Positions 1 to 6,758 of a stretch of DNA of 8,509 bases are shown here, in pieces (position 1 is the stretch's first letter; every line of letters starts with the position of its first letter). The stretch is from an uncultured Sphingomonadales bacterium (lineage in GTDB: Bacteria > Pseudomonadota > Alphaproteobacteria > Sphingomonadales > Sphingomonadaceae). The stretch is taken from the NCBI GenBank assembly GCA_903828025.1, contig CAIKKO010000348.1, forward strand, positions 1-8,509. Direction: 5' to 3'. The notes under the pieces were generated by a model, which did no database searches, was not told where the DNA came from, and was given only the letters and a program-made list of their open reading frames with translations. Made by a program: the position numbers and the translations under genes.

Positions 1-18
1 GAGGTCTTCGAAGGTCAT
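1..18 (-). CDS. Possible start of a gene downstream of ligA (partial, cut by window edge)
   Basis: Five bases after the ligA stop there is an in-frame ATG on the minus strand. It is followed by five open codons (reading MTFEDL) up to the edge of the window. A short GGGA about 8 bases upstream, inside the last ligA codons, could serve as a ribosome binding site. The close spacing would make it the next gene of the recN-ligA unit. Six codons are too few to identify a product or to exclude chance. Confidence 0.3.
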
Positions 19-22
19 CAAT

Positions 23-2218
23 TTATCCCGCAGCTTTCACGATGTCGGCCCACGCCGCCTCGTCGATCACTTCGATGCCGAGTGCGGCGGCCTGCTTGAG
101 TTTCGAGCCTGCACCCGGCCCCGCCACCACCAGATCGGTCTTGGCCGAAACCGAGCCCGCCGCGCGCGCGCCCAGCGCTTCGGCTTGCGCTTTGGCCTCG
201 TCGCGGCTCATCGTTTCGAGTTTGCCGGTGAACACCACAGTCTTGCCCGCAACCGCGCTGGCCTTGGTTTCGACGATGTAGGGCGGCGGAGAGACTTCGG
301 AGAGCAGGTCCTCCCACACAGCGACGTTGTGCGGTTCATGGAAAAAGTCGCCCAATGCCTCGACAACGACGGGGCCGACTCCCTCGATGGAAAGCAATTC
401 AGCGCGCGCCAGTTCCTCCCCCGACGGGGGAGGGGGACCATCTGAAAGATGGTGGAGGGGCACGGTCGGTGAGGCGCTATCGGCGAGGTCAGGGGCGGTC
501 TGCGCCTGCCCCTCCACCACCTCCGGTGGTCCCCCTCCCCGTTCCGGGGAGGAATGCGCGGCCTGCGCCACCGTGCGCAGCGCCGGGAGCGACTGGAAGC
601 GCTTCATCAGATCCCGCGCCGTCACCGCGCCGACATGGCGGATACCGAGCCCGAACAGCAGCCGCGCGGCATCGGGCGTGCGCTTGGCCTCGATCGCTGC
701 CAACAGGTTATCCACAGACTTGTCCTTCCACCCCTCGCGCCCGACGATTGCGGCGCGGCGGCGGTGGAGGCGGAAAATGTCGGCAGGGCTTTCGAGCCAG
801 CCAAGCCCGAAGAACTCGGCAATCGTCTTGTCGCCCAGCCCCTCGATATCGAGTGCGCCCCGGCTGACGAAGTGCCGCAGCCGCTCGGTCCGCTGCGCCG
901 GGCAGACCAGCCCGCCGGTGCAGCGCACATCGACTTCGCCTTCCTCGGCCACGGCTTCGGACTGGCATTCGGGGCAGTGATCGGGGAACTGGTAGGGCTC
1001 GCGCGGTTCCTCACGGGTGAGGTTATCGACCACTTGCGGGATCACGTCGCCCGCGCGCTGCAGCACGATGCGGTCGCCGATCCGAACCCCGAGCCGCGCG
1101 ATCTCGTCGCGGTTGTGCAGCGTGACGTTGGTCACGGTCACGCCGCCCACCAACACCGGGCGCAGGCGGCCTACCGGTGTCAGCTTGCCGGTGCGCCCGA
1201 CTTGCACGTCGATGCCCTCGATCACCGTTTCAGCGCGTTCGGCGGGGAACTTGCGTGCCAGCGCCCAGCGCGGGGCCTTGGCGACAAAGCCCAGGCGCTC
1301 CTGCCAATCGAGCCGGTCGACTTTATAGACCACGCCGTCGATATCGTAGGGCAAGTCCGGCCGCCGCGCGCCAATCGTGCGAAAATGCGCCACCATCGCT
1401 TCGACCGAGGCACACTGCACCAGCAGCGGCGAAACCGGCACGCCCCACGCGGCAATCTGCTGCATCACCGCGAACTGCGTCTCACCAGGGACCGTGCTGG
1501 CGGCCCCCCAACCATGCGCAAGGAAGCGCAAGGGCCGCTTGGCCGTAACGCCTGCGTCCTTCTGGCGCAGCGATCCGGCGGCGGCGTTGCGCGGATTGGC
1601 GAAGAGCTTGTCGCCCGCCGCCTCTTGCACGGCATTGAGCGCGGCGAAATCGGCCTTGGCCATATAGACCTCGCCGCGAATCTCGAACACGGCGGGCGCA
1701 TCACCGCTGAGGGTCTGCGGGATATCCGCGATATGCGCGACATTGGCGGTCACGTCCTCGCCCACCTGTCCGTCGCCGCGCGTCGCCGCCCGCACAAGGT
1801 GGCCGTTTTCATAGCGCAGCGAGCAGGAGAGGCCGTCGATCTTGTCCTCGGCGGTCATCACGACCTCGATCTCCGGAGCAAGCGCGAGGAACCTGCGCAC
1901 GCGCGCCACGAATTCCTCGACCTCCTCGTCCGAAAACGCGTTGTCGAGGCTCATCATCCGCACCTCGTGCGGCACTTTGGCGAGCGGCGAGGCGGCGACT
2001 TCGTGGCCCACTTTGCGGTTTGGGCTATCCGCGCGGATCAGGTGGGGAAACGCCGCTTCCAGATCGGCATTGCGGCGCACCAGTGCGTCATACTCGGCAT
2101 CGGAAATCTCGGGCGCGTCGTCGGCATGATAGAGCCGGTCATGGTGCGCGATCTGGCGCGCGAGCCGCATCAGTTCGTTGGCAGCCTCGGCCTCGGCCAT
2201 GCCTTCCGTCGCGCTCAC
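23..2218 (-). CDS. ligA: NAD-dependent DNA ligase LigA, carrying an in-frame repeat-derived insertion
   Basis: This enzyme seals nicks in duplex DNA using NAD+, in replication and repair in the cytoplasm. The 731-residue product has the family's domains in order: an N-terminal Ia domain (about 10-75, with HHDRLYH), the adenylation domain with catalytic Lys126 in the KIDG motif, further nucleotidyltransferase motifs (DIDGVVYKV at 292-300, KFPAE at 323-327), an OB fold, a four-cysteine zinc site (Cys415, 418, 433, 439), helix-hairpin-helix motifs (about 455-626) and a C-terminal BRCT domain (about 655-728). The GTG at 2218 is chosen as start because its GTGA overlaps the stop of the upstream gene and a GGGGAGGG ribosome site lies 7 bases before it. 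The frame stays open upstream to 2416, but that would run into the acetyltransferase gene. The protein is longer than the usual 670-700 residues because residues about 555-602 come from an inverted-repeat element. All visible catalytic and metal-binding residues are intact, so it should be functional. Confidence 0.97.
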   Translation of the reverse strand: MSATEGMAEAEAANELMRLARQIAHHDRLYHADDAPEISDAEYDALVRRNADLEAAFPHLIRADSPNRKVGHEVAASPLAKVPHEVRMMSLDNAFSDEEVEEFVARVRRFLALAPEIEVVMTAEDKIDGLSCSLRYENGHLVRAATRGDGQVGEDVTANVAHIADIPQTLSGDAPAVFEIRGEVYMAKADFAALNAVQEAAGDKLFANPRNAAAGSLRQKDAGVTAKRPLRFLAHGWGAASTVPGETQFAVMQQIAAWGVPVSPLLVQCASVEAMVAHFRTIGARRPDLPYDIDGVVYKVDRLDWQERLGFVAKAPRWALARKFPAERAETVIEGIDVQVGRTGKLTPVGRLRPVLVGGVTVTNVTLHNRDEIARLGVRIGDRIVLQRAGDVIPQVVDNLTREEPREPYQFPDHCPECQSEAVAEEGEVDVRCTGGLVCPAQRTERLRHFVSRGALDIEGLGDKTIAEFFGLGWLESPADIFRLHRRRAAIVGREGWKDKSVDNLLAAIEAKRTPDAARLLFGLGIRHVGAVTARDLMKRFQSLPALRTVAQAAHSSPERGGGPPEVVEGQAQTAPDLADSASPTVPLHHLSDGPPPPSGEELARAELLSIEGVGPVVVEALGDFFHEPHNVAVWEDLLSEVSPPPYIVETKASAVAGKTVVFTGKLETMSRDEAKAQAEALGARAAGSVSAKTDLVVAGPGAGSKLKQAAALGIEVIDEAAWADIVKAAG
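413..554. repeat. Palindromic repeat element inserted in frame in ligA
   Basis: Two arms, 413-462 and 507-554, are near-perfect inverted copies of each other, allowing a few mismatches and a 2-base length difference. A 44-base spacer separates them. Each arm holds two smaller hairpins. In the right arm these are ACCACC-tcc-GGTGGT and CCCC-gttcc-GGGG; in the left arm one is ACCATCT-gaa-AGATGGT. The element is translated as about 48 residues rich in Pro, Gly, Ser and Glu, reading from HSSPERGGG to PPPPSGEEL, in a place where other LigA proteins run straight through. The layout resembles REP/BIME-type or Rickettsia palindromic-type repeats. I recall similar CCCTCCACCA...TGGTCCCCCTCCCC sequences scattered through alphaproteobacterial genomes, but copy number cannot be judged from this window. 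Confidence 0.85.
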
Positions 2219-2913
2219 GAATCGACCCTCCCCAGCACCGTCACCACCATGGCGCTGCGTGCGCGAAAGCCGAGCGATTCGTAAAGCCGGATGGCGTGGA
2301 TGTTTGCGGCATAGCTGTGCAGGAACGGCGTATCGCCGCGCGCAGCGAAGCCGGCCATGCCGTGGCGGATGAGCCGAGTCGCGAGGCCCTGCCCGCGCGT
2401 TTCCGGCAATGTGCATACCGCGCTGATTTCGGCGATCCCGGGCGCGGGGCGCATGCGTTCACCGGCCATGGCCACGATCCGCCCCTCGCGGCGAATGCCG
2501 AAGAATGTACCGTAGCGATGCGTAAGCGGGTGCCAGGGGCCGGGTTCGGTGGCGTGGGCCAGCGCCGCCATTTCCGCCGCGTCCGCCTCGGTCAGCACCT
2601 CGATTTCGGGATCAGGCGCATAGGCCGCGACCGGGCCGTCCGCGATCATCTGCAGCAAGGGCGCAGTGCGCGAGACGCGGGTTCCGGGCGGCGGAGCGAG
2701 TTCAGTCGTCTCGACAATCCAGATTTCGTCTTCGGCGCTGGTCAGCAAACCGGCCAGCTCAGCCTCGTGCCCCGGCGCTGCCGCAGCAAACGGTCCATAG
2801 GCGGGATCGATCCGGCAAACCGTGCCAGACGCGACCGCGAGGTGCGCCTGCCGTCCGTGGAGCATGTTCCACACCGGCCGGTCTAGCGCCCGATCAAACC
2901 GCCCCGCGCTCAT
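2215..2913 (-). CDS. GNAT family N-acetyltransferase (FR47-like)
   Basis: This is a predicted acyl-CoA-dependent N-acetyltransferase of 232 residues; the substrate is unknown. The GNAT fold is in the C-terminal half. An acetyl-CoA pyrophosphate-binding loop, TRGQGLATRL, lies at about 172-181 after the strand EISAVCTLP. The typical ending NIHAIRLYESLGF is at about 204-216. The N-terminal 100 residues look like a degenerate second domain rich in Ala and Gly, as in two-domain FR47-like proteins. The ATG at 2913 overlaps the recN stop by four bases (ATGA), and the gene's own stop overlaps the ligA GTG (GTGA). It is therefore translationally coupled between two DNA-repair genes. No strong ribosome site precedes it, which fits coupling to recN translation. 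Its position suggests co-expression with repair genes, not a proven repair role. It could modify a protein or a small molecule. Confidence 0.88.
   Translation of the reverse strand: MSAGRFDRALDRPVWNMLHGRQAHLAVASGTVCRIDPAYGPFAAAAPGHEAELAGLLTSAEDEIWIVETTELAPPPGTRVSRTAPLLQMIADGPVAAYAPDPEIEVLTEADAAEMAALAHATEPGPWHPLTHRYGTFFGIRREGRIVAMAGERMRPAPGIAEISAVCTLPETRGQGLATRLIRHGMAGFAARGDTPFLHSYAANIHAIRLYESLGFRARSAMVVTVLGRVDS
2226..2233 (-). promoter_or_regulatory. Strong ribosome binding site setting the ligA GTG start
   Basis: On the minus strand this reads GGGGAGGG, 7 bases before the GTG at 2218. The alternative ATG at 2200 has GGAAGG only one base away, too close to work. This site, with the GTGA overlap, decides the start in favour of GTG. 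Confidence 0.65.
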
Positions 2914-4586
2914 GCCTGTTCGAGCAGCCGTTCGGCCTGCGCGCGCGCCTCGGGCGTGATCTCCGCGCCCGAAAGCATGCGTGCAATTTCCTCCTGCCGT
3001 CCCTTGGCATCGAGCAATCCAACCGACGTGCGCGTGACCAGGCCGTCACTGGCCTTCGCGATGAGGTAATGCGCCGTCCCGCGCGCCGCGACTTGCGGGC
3101 TATGCGTGACCGCCAGCAATTGCCCGCCTTGCGCCAGACGCGCGAGCCGTTCGCCGATCGCGCTCGCCACCGCGCCGCCGACGCCCCGGTCGATCTCGTC
3201 GAAGATCACCGTCGCCGCCCCGCCCTGCTCCGCCAGCGCAACTTTGAGCGCGAGGATGAAGCGCGAAAGCTCACCGCCCGAGGCAATCTTGGCGAGCGGG
3301 GCAAAGTCGGCGCCAGGGTTGGTCGAAATCAGGAATTCGGCGGCGTCCACGCCTTGCGGGCCCCAGCGATCTTCGGGCAAGCGGACCACGGCGGTGCGGA
3401 AGCGCGCGGCATCGAGCTTGAGCGGCGCGAGTTCGGCCGCCACAGCGGCATCGAGCCGCTTGGCCGCCTCCGCCCTCGCCACCGAGAGACCTTCAGCCTT
3501 GGCGCGGTAATCCAGCCCGGCATCGTGTGCGGCGCGCTTGAGGCCCGCGATGGCCGCCTCGCCGCCTTCGATCCCTTCGAGCGCGGCGCGCATGGCCAGC
3601 ATGCGCTGCGGCAGATCGTCGACCGCGCAGCCGTGCTTGCGCCCGGCGGCCCGCAGATCGAACAGCCGCGTCTCGATCCGGTCGAGCGCCATCGGATCGT
3701 GCAGGAGCGCCTCGGCAGCGCTGGCCAGCTTGTCCTCGGCCTCGCTCGCTTCAATCACCGCGCGGTCGAGCGCTTCGAGCGCTTCGGCCAGCAAGGGATG
3801 CTCGTGCGCGATCCGGTCGAGCCGGCGCGAGGCGCTGCGCAAGCTGGCGAGCGCGGAATCGGATCCGGTCCAGAGGTGCTGCAATTCGCCCAGATCGCCA
3901 GAAAGGCGCTCGCCCTTCTGCATCGCCGCGCGCTGGCCGGCGAGTTCAGCCTCCTCGCCGACGACCGGCGCGAGCGCGGTCAGTTCGGCCAGATGCGCGA
4001 TCAACAGGTCCTGCTCGGCCGATGCCGCTGCAAGCCGGGCGCGCGCCTCGGCCAGCGCCGCTTCTGCGGCCCGCCACTTGTCCCATGCCGCCGCAACGCC
4101 CGCCACTTCGGCCCGCGCATAGCGATCGAGCAGCGCCCGGTGGCCGCGCGCATTGACGAGGCCGCGATCATCATGCTGGCCGTGCAGTTCAACCAGACCG
4201 CGCGCCAGATCGCGCAGCAGCGCCACGCCCACCGGCTGATCATTGACAAAGGCCCGGCTGCCGACCGCGTTGCCGCCCTCGGCCTTGAGGCGGCGGCGGA
4301 TGATGAGCGGCTCGCCCGCTTCGATCTCGATCGCCGCTTCGGCCAGCACCGCGCCGAGTTCGGCGGGAAGCCGGTCGAACTCGAATGTCGCGGTCACGCT
4401 CGCCTGATCGGCCCCGGCGCGAACCAGACCAGCATCCGCGCGATCGCCCAGCACAAGGCCCAGCGAATCCAGCAGAATCGACTTGCCTGCCCCGGTTTCG
4501 CCGGTGAGGACCCCAAGTCCGCCCGGAAAAACCAGATCGAGCGCCTCGATCAATACGATGTTGCGGATGGAAAGCCCGGTCAGCAT
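2910..4586 (-). CDS. recN: DNA repair protein RecN
   Basis: RecN is an SMC-like ATPase that acts in double-strand-break repair in the cytoplasm. The 558-residue product has split ABC ATPase halves flanking a coiled-coil region. The N-terminal half carries Walker A GETGAGKS (29-36) and the RecN-typical ELHGQHD (133-139). The middle, about 160-385, is rich in Ala, Glu, Leu and Arg and predicted to form coiled coils. The C-terminal half carries the ABC signature ASGGELS (435-441), Walker B TVIFDEID (459-466) and the switch histidine in VTHSPQ (His495). The length matches the family. The ATG at 4586 gives the canonical beginning MLTGLSIRN, though no strong ribosome site precedes it. It is the first gene of the recN-GNAT-ligA unit. 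No alphaproteobacterial LexA box (GTTC-N7-GTTC) was seen upstream, so SOS control is not supported here. Confidence 0.97.
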   Translation of the reverse strand: MLTGLSIRNIVLIEALDLVFPGGLGVLTGETGAGKSILLDSLGLVLGDRADAGLVRAGADQASVTATFEFDRLPAELGAVLAEAAIEIEAGEPLIIRRRLKAEGGNAVGSRAFVNDQPVGVALLRDLARGLVELHGQHDDRGLVNARGHRALLDRYARAEVAGVAAAWDKWRAAEAALAEARARLAAASAEQDLLIAHLAELTALAPVVGEEAELAGQRAAMQKGERLSGDLGELQHLWTGSDSALASLRSASRRLDRIAHEHPLLAEALEALDRAVIEASEAEDKLASAAEALLHDPMALDRIETRLFDLRAAGRKHGCAVDDLPQRMLAMRAALEGIEGGEAAIAGLKRAAHDAGLDYRAKAEGLSVARAEAAKRLDAAVAAELAPLKLDAARFRTAVVRLPEDRWGPQGVDAAEFLISTNPGADFAPLAKIASGGELSRFILALKVALAEQGGAATVIFDEIDRGVGGAVASAIGERLARLAQGGQLLAVTHSPQVAARGTAHYLIAKASDGLVTRTSVGLLDAKGRQEEIARMLSGAEITPEARAQAERLLEQA

Positions 4587-4650
4587 GGACCGTGATCTTT
4601 ATCGCGTCGCGCTCGCCGCGTCACCATGCTCCCGCGCAATTGCCCCATTG

Positions 4651-4679
4651 TTGGCAAATCTGTGGGTAAGTCCGATATT
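4651..4679 (+). promoter_or_regulatory. Candidate sigma-70-type promoter for the phosphoesterase/glycosyltransferase pair
   Basis: TTGGCA (4651-4656) and GATATT (4674-4679) are separated by 17 bases, the best-spaced -35/-10 pair on the plus strand of this intergenic region. It would give a leader of about 95 bases that includes the TGACA-core repeats. A weaker alternative closer to the gene is TTGTGA (4732-4737), 16 bases, then TATTCA (4754-4759). Neither is proven. Confidence 0.35.
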
Positions 4680-4690
4680 TTCGTTGTTTT

Positions 4691-4708
4691 GTGACATAGG
4701 CGTGACAC
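4691..4708 (-). promoter_or_regulatory. Pho-box-like tandem repeat (possible PhoB site)
   Basis: The plus strand reads GTGACAT-AGGC-GTGACAC. On the minus strand this is GTGTCAC-GCCT-ATGTCAC: two TGTCA cores exactly 11 bases apart, each 7-base unit separated by 4 bases. This is the architecture of the PhoB box, whose consensus is CTGTCAT-N4-CTGTCAT. Only the TGTCA cores match. The orientation points towards recN rather than towards the phosphoesterase gene, so assignment to PhoB is an inference. Confidence 0.4.
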
Positions 4709-4768
4709 GGTGCCACGGGAACGAAACGCGATTGTGACAGGGAATCGGTTCAGTATTCAAACTGACAT

Positions 4769-4773
4769 GAGGG
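4769..4773 (+). promoter_or_regulatory. Ribosome binding site of the metallophosphoesterase gene
   Basis: GAGGG lies 7 bases before the ATG at 4781. It supports this start even though it gives the protein an N-terminal extension of about 38 residues ahead of the conserved phosphoesterase core. Confidence 0.6.
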
Positions 4774-4780
4774 TGACGGG

Positions 4781-5686
4781 ATGACGCGCCGAGCTAAACC
4801 GTGGGGAACGCTCCCCTCCGCAACCGAACTGGCCACTTCCGCCCCTGCCTGGCTCGATCTTCCCGAACCCCGCAGCTTCCGCCCGAAGCGCAAGGTTCGC
4901 ACGGTCTGGATTTCCGACATCCACCTCGGCACACGTGGCTGCAACGCCGACATGCTGCTCGATTTCCTCGCTTCGATCGAGTGCGAGACTCTCTATCTGG
5001 TCGGTGACATCGTCGATGGCTGGCGCCTTTCGCGCGGGTGGTACTGGCCCGATCAGCACAACGAAGTGATCCGCCGCATCCTCAAGATGGCGCATCGCGG
5101 CACCCGGGTCGTGCTCATCGCGGGCAACCACGATGAAATGCTCCGCCCTTATGCCGGCATGAGCTTCGGCGGGGTCGAACTGGCGCTAGAGGCCATTCAC
5201 ATCACCGCTGATCGCCGCCGCCTGCTCGTCACCCACGGCGACGGGTTCGACGGGGTGGTGCTCTATGCCCGCTGGCTCGCGTTCCTGGGGGATCAGGCTT
5301 ACGCATTTCTCCTGCACGCCAATCGCTGGTTCAATGCGGTCCGCCGGCAGTTCAAGCTCCCGTACTGGTCGCTATCCGCCTACATGAAGAAGCGCGTGAA
5401 GAACGCGGTCCAGTTCGTCTGCGATTTCGAGGAAGCCGTGGCCCACGCCGCGCGCGACATGGGCGTGGACGGCGTCGTCTGCGGCCACATTCACTGCGCG
5501 GAAATCCGCCAGATCGGTGACGTCACGTACTACAACGACGGTGACTGGGTCGAAAGCTGCACCGCGCTGATCGAAGATTTCGAGGGTGCTATCTCGATCG
5601 TCGATTGGGCCGCTGTCTGCGCCGAGGAAGCCCTGACGATTGCCGCTCAGGCCGCTGAAGCCGCCCGCACCAAGGTCGACGCGTGA
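4781..5686 (+). CDS. plcP: PlcP-like metallophosphoesterase (often annotated as UDP-2,3-diacylglucosamine diphosphatase)
   Basis: This is a 301-residue calcineurin-like phosphoesterase with a complete two-metal site: Asp46 and His48 in SDIHLG, Asp76 in GDIVDGW, Asn116 and His117 in GNHDE, His152 in THGD, and His236/His238 in GHIH. The stretches TRGC after the first motif, WYWP at 87-90 and NDGDWVES at 252-259 are what I recall of the alphaproteobacterial family containing PlcP. PlcP is the phospholipase C-like enzyme that makes diacylglycerol from membrane phospholipids during phosphate starvation. Automatic annotation usually calls such proteins LpxH-like. That role is less likely here because sphingomonads generally replace lipopolysaccharide with glycosphingolipids, and because the next, coupled gene is a lipid-type glycosyltransferase. 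No signal peptide or membrane segment is evident, so a cytoplasmic or membrane-associated location is inferred. The first 38 residues are Pro/Ala-rich and outside the fold. Family recognition is strong; the exact substrate is inferred. Confidence 0.88.
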   Translation: MTRRAKPWGTLPSATELATSAPAWLDLPEPRSFRPKRKVRTVWISDIHLGTRGCNADMLLDFLASIECETLYLVGDIVDGWRLSRGWYWPDQHNEVIRRILKMAHRGTRVVLIAGNHDEMLRPYAGMSFGGVELALEAIHITADRRRLLVTHGDGFDGVVLYARWLAFLGDQAYAFLLHANRWFNAVRRQFKLPYWSLSAYMKKRVKNAVQFVCDFEEAVAHAARDMGVDGVVCGHIHCAEIRQIGDVTYYNDGDWVESCTALIEDFEGAISIVDWAAVCAEEALTIAAQAAEAARTKVDA

Positions 5687-6756
5687 GGATCGCGATCTGC
5701 ACTGACGCCTGGCACCCGCAGGTCAATGGTGTCGTGCGCACGCTCGCCACAACGGTCGATCGCCTTATCGCGCGCGGCCACGAAGTCGTGATGGTGACGC
5801 CGAACCAGTTCTTCACGTTCGGGTTGCCGGGCTACAGCGAGATCCGTCTCGCCATGCTGCCCCGCTTCCGCACACGGCGCACGCTGAAAAGCTTCAAGCC
5901 CGACATCGTGCATATCGCCACAGAAGGCCCTATCGGATGGAGCGCGCGCAGCTGGTGCAAGGCCAATGGCGTGCCGTTTACCAGCGCCTTCCACACGCGC
6001 TTTCCCGATTATGCGGCGGTCCGCACCGGGCTCAGCCCCGACCGGTTCTGGCCGATCATGCGCCGGTTCCATGCCACCAGCCACGCGGTGCTGGTTTCAA
6101 CTCCGACGTTGGCAGCAGAACTGGCAGGCCACGGCATCACGCAAGCGACACTGTGGTCGCGCGGGATCGACGCTTCGGTGTTTCATCCCGGCCATGCCCC
6201 GCTTGAGGCGCTGGCCGACTTGCCCCGCCCGATCATGCTGAATGTCGGCCGCGTGGCCATCGAGAAGAACCTCACCGCGTTCCTCGATGCCGATGTGCCG
6301 GGCACCAAAGTGGTTGTCGGCAATGGGCCCGATCTCGCGACCCTGCGCGCCCGCTATCCCGAGGTGCGCTTTCTCGGCGCGCTTTCGGGCACCACACTGG
6401 CGCAAGCCTATTGCTCGGCCGATGTGTTCGTGTTCCCGAGCAAGACGGACACGTTTGGTCTGGTGATGATCGAAGCGATGGCCTGCGGCGTGCCGGTTGC
6501 GGCCTACCCGGTTCCAGGCCCGGTCGATGTCGTCGGGCCGGGCGGACTTGGGCCAGTGGGCAGTCTGGCCGAACCGGTCGGTGCGCTCGAGGAAGATCTC
6601 GCTCTGGCGATTTCGCGGGCGCTTGGTTGCAGCCGAGAGGCTGCGGCGGCACATGGCAGCAGCTATAGCTGGGACAGCGCGACCGACCAGTTCATCACTG
6701 CGCTCAGCAATGCCGCCCGTTCAGCCCGCTCTCGCCAAGTCAGCGCTGCTGCGTAA
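5683..6756 (+). CDS. GT4-family glycosyltransferase, Agt/SqdX/MgtA-like (probable glycolipid synthesis)
   Basis: This is a 357-residue GT-B glycosyltransferase. The N-terminal domain begins with the acceptor-side glycine loop of the family (TDAWHPQVNGV at 7-17), and HIATEGPIG is at 77-85. The C-terminal donor-binding domain has GRVAIEKN (189-196, with the phosphate-contacting Arg190 and Lys195). The catalytic EX7E-like motif reads DTFGLVMIE (Asp256 to Glu264), with Asp in place of the first Glu. This is the layout of enzymes that transfer a sugar to diacylglycerol or related lipids (Agt, SqdX, MgtA). The GTG at 5683 is the start: its GTGA overlaps the phosphoesterase stop, and AAGG lies 7 bases before it. 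Coupling to a PlcP-like enzyme suggests that its acceptor is the diacylglycerol that enzyme releases, giving a phosphorus-free glycolipid. The sugar donor cannot be read from sequence. A role in glycosphingolipid or another glycan pathway is possible. Confidence 0.88.
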   Translation: MRIAICTDAWHPQVNGVVRTLATTVDRLIARGHEVVMVTPNQFFTFGLPGYSEIRLAMLPRFRTRRTLKSFKPDIVHIATEGPIGWSARSWCKANGVPFTSAFHTRFPDYAAVRTGLSPDRFWPIMRRFHATSHAVLVSTPTLAAELAGHGITQATLWSRGIDASVFHPGHAPLEALADLPRPIMLNVGRVAIEKNLTAFLDADVPGTKVVVGNGPDLATLRARYPEVRFLGALSGTTLAQAYCSADVFVFPSKTDTFGLVMIEAMACGVPVAAYPVPGPVDVVGPGGLGPVGSLAEPVGALEEDLALAISRALGCSREAAAAHGSSYSWDSATDQFITALSNAARSARSRQVSAAA

Positions 6757-6758
6757 CA

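Noticed and set aside
413..554. CRISPR or insertion sequence at the repeat in ligA
   Set aside because: There are only two copies, in inverted orientation, with no regular spacers and no transposase. It fits a small palindromic repeat element instead.
554..2284. Long plus-strand open frame (576 codons) opposite ligA
   Set aside because: It is an antisense shadow of a clearly recognisable ligA in GC-rich DNA. Its translation is Arg/His/Ala-rich with no domain features.
2219..2416. N-terminal extension of ligA
   Set aside because: The frame is open, but it lies inside the acetyltransferase gene. The extra residues do not resemble LigA, and the GTG at 2218 has a strong ribosome site and a GTGA overlap.
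3069..4595. Long plus-strand open frame (508 codons) opposite recN
   Set aside because: Antisense shadow of recN; the translation shows no family motifs, and the minus strand carries all the ATPase motifs.
4587..4780. LexA/SOS box for recN
   Set aside because: No GTTC-N7-GTTC or its complement was found. The GAAC at 4719-4722 lacks a partner at the right distance, and GTTC-N7-AAAC at 4748-4762 does not match.
4781..5686. LpxH (lipid A pathway) as the function of the metallophosphoesterase
   Set aside because: The product is longer than LpxH (about 240 residues), carries PlcP-family stretches and is coupled to a lipid-type glycosyltransferase. The likely host group usually lacks lipopolysaccharide. 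It is not fully excluded.
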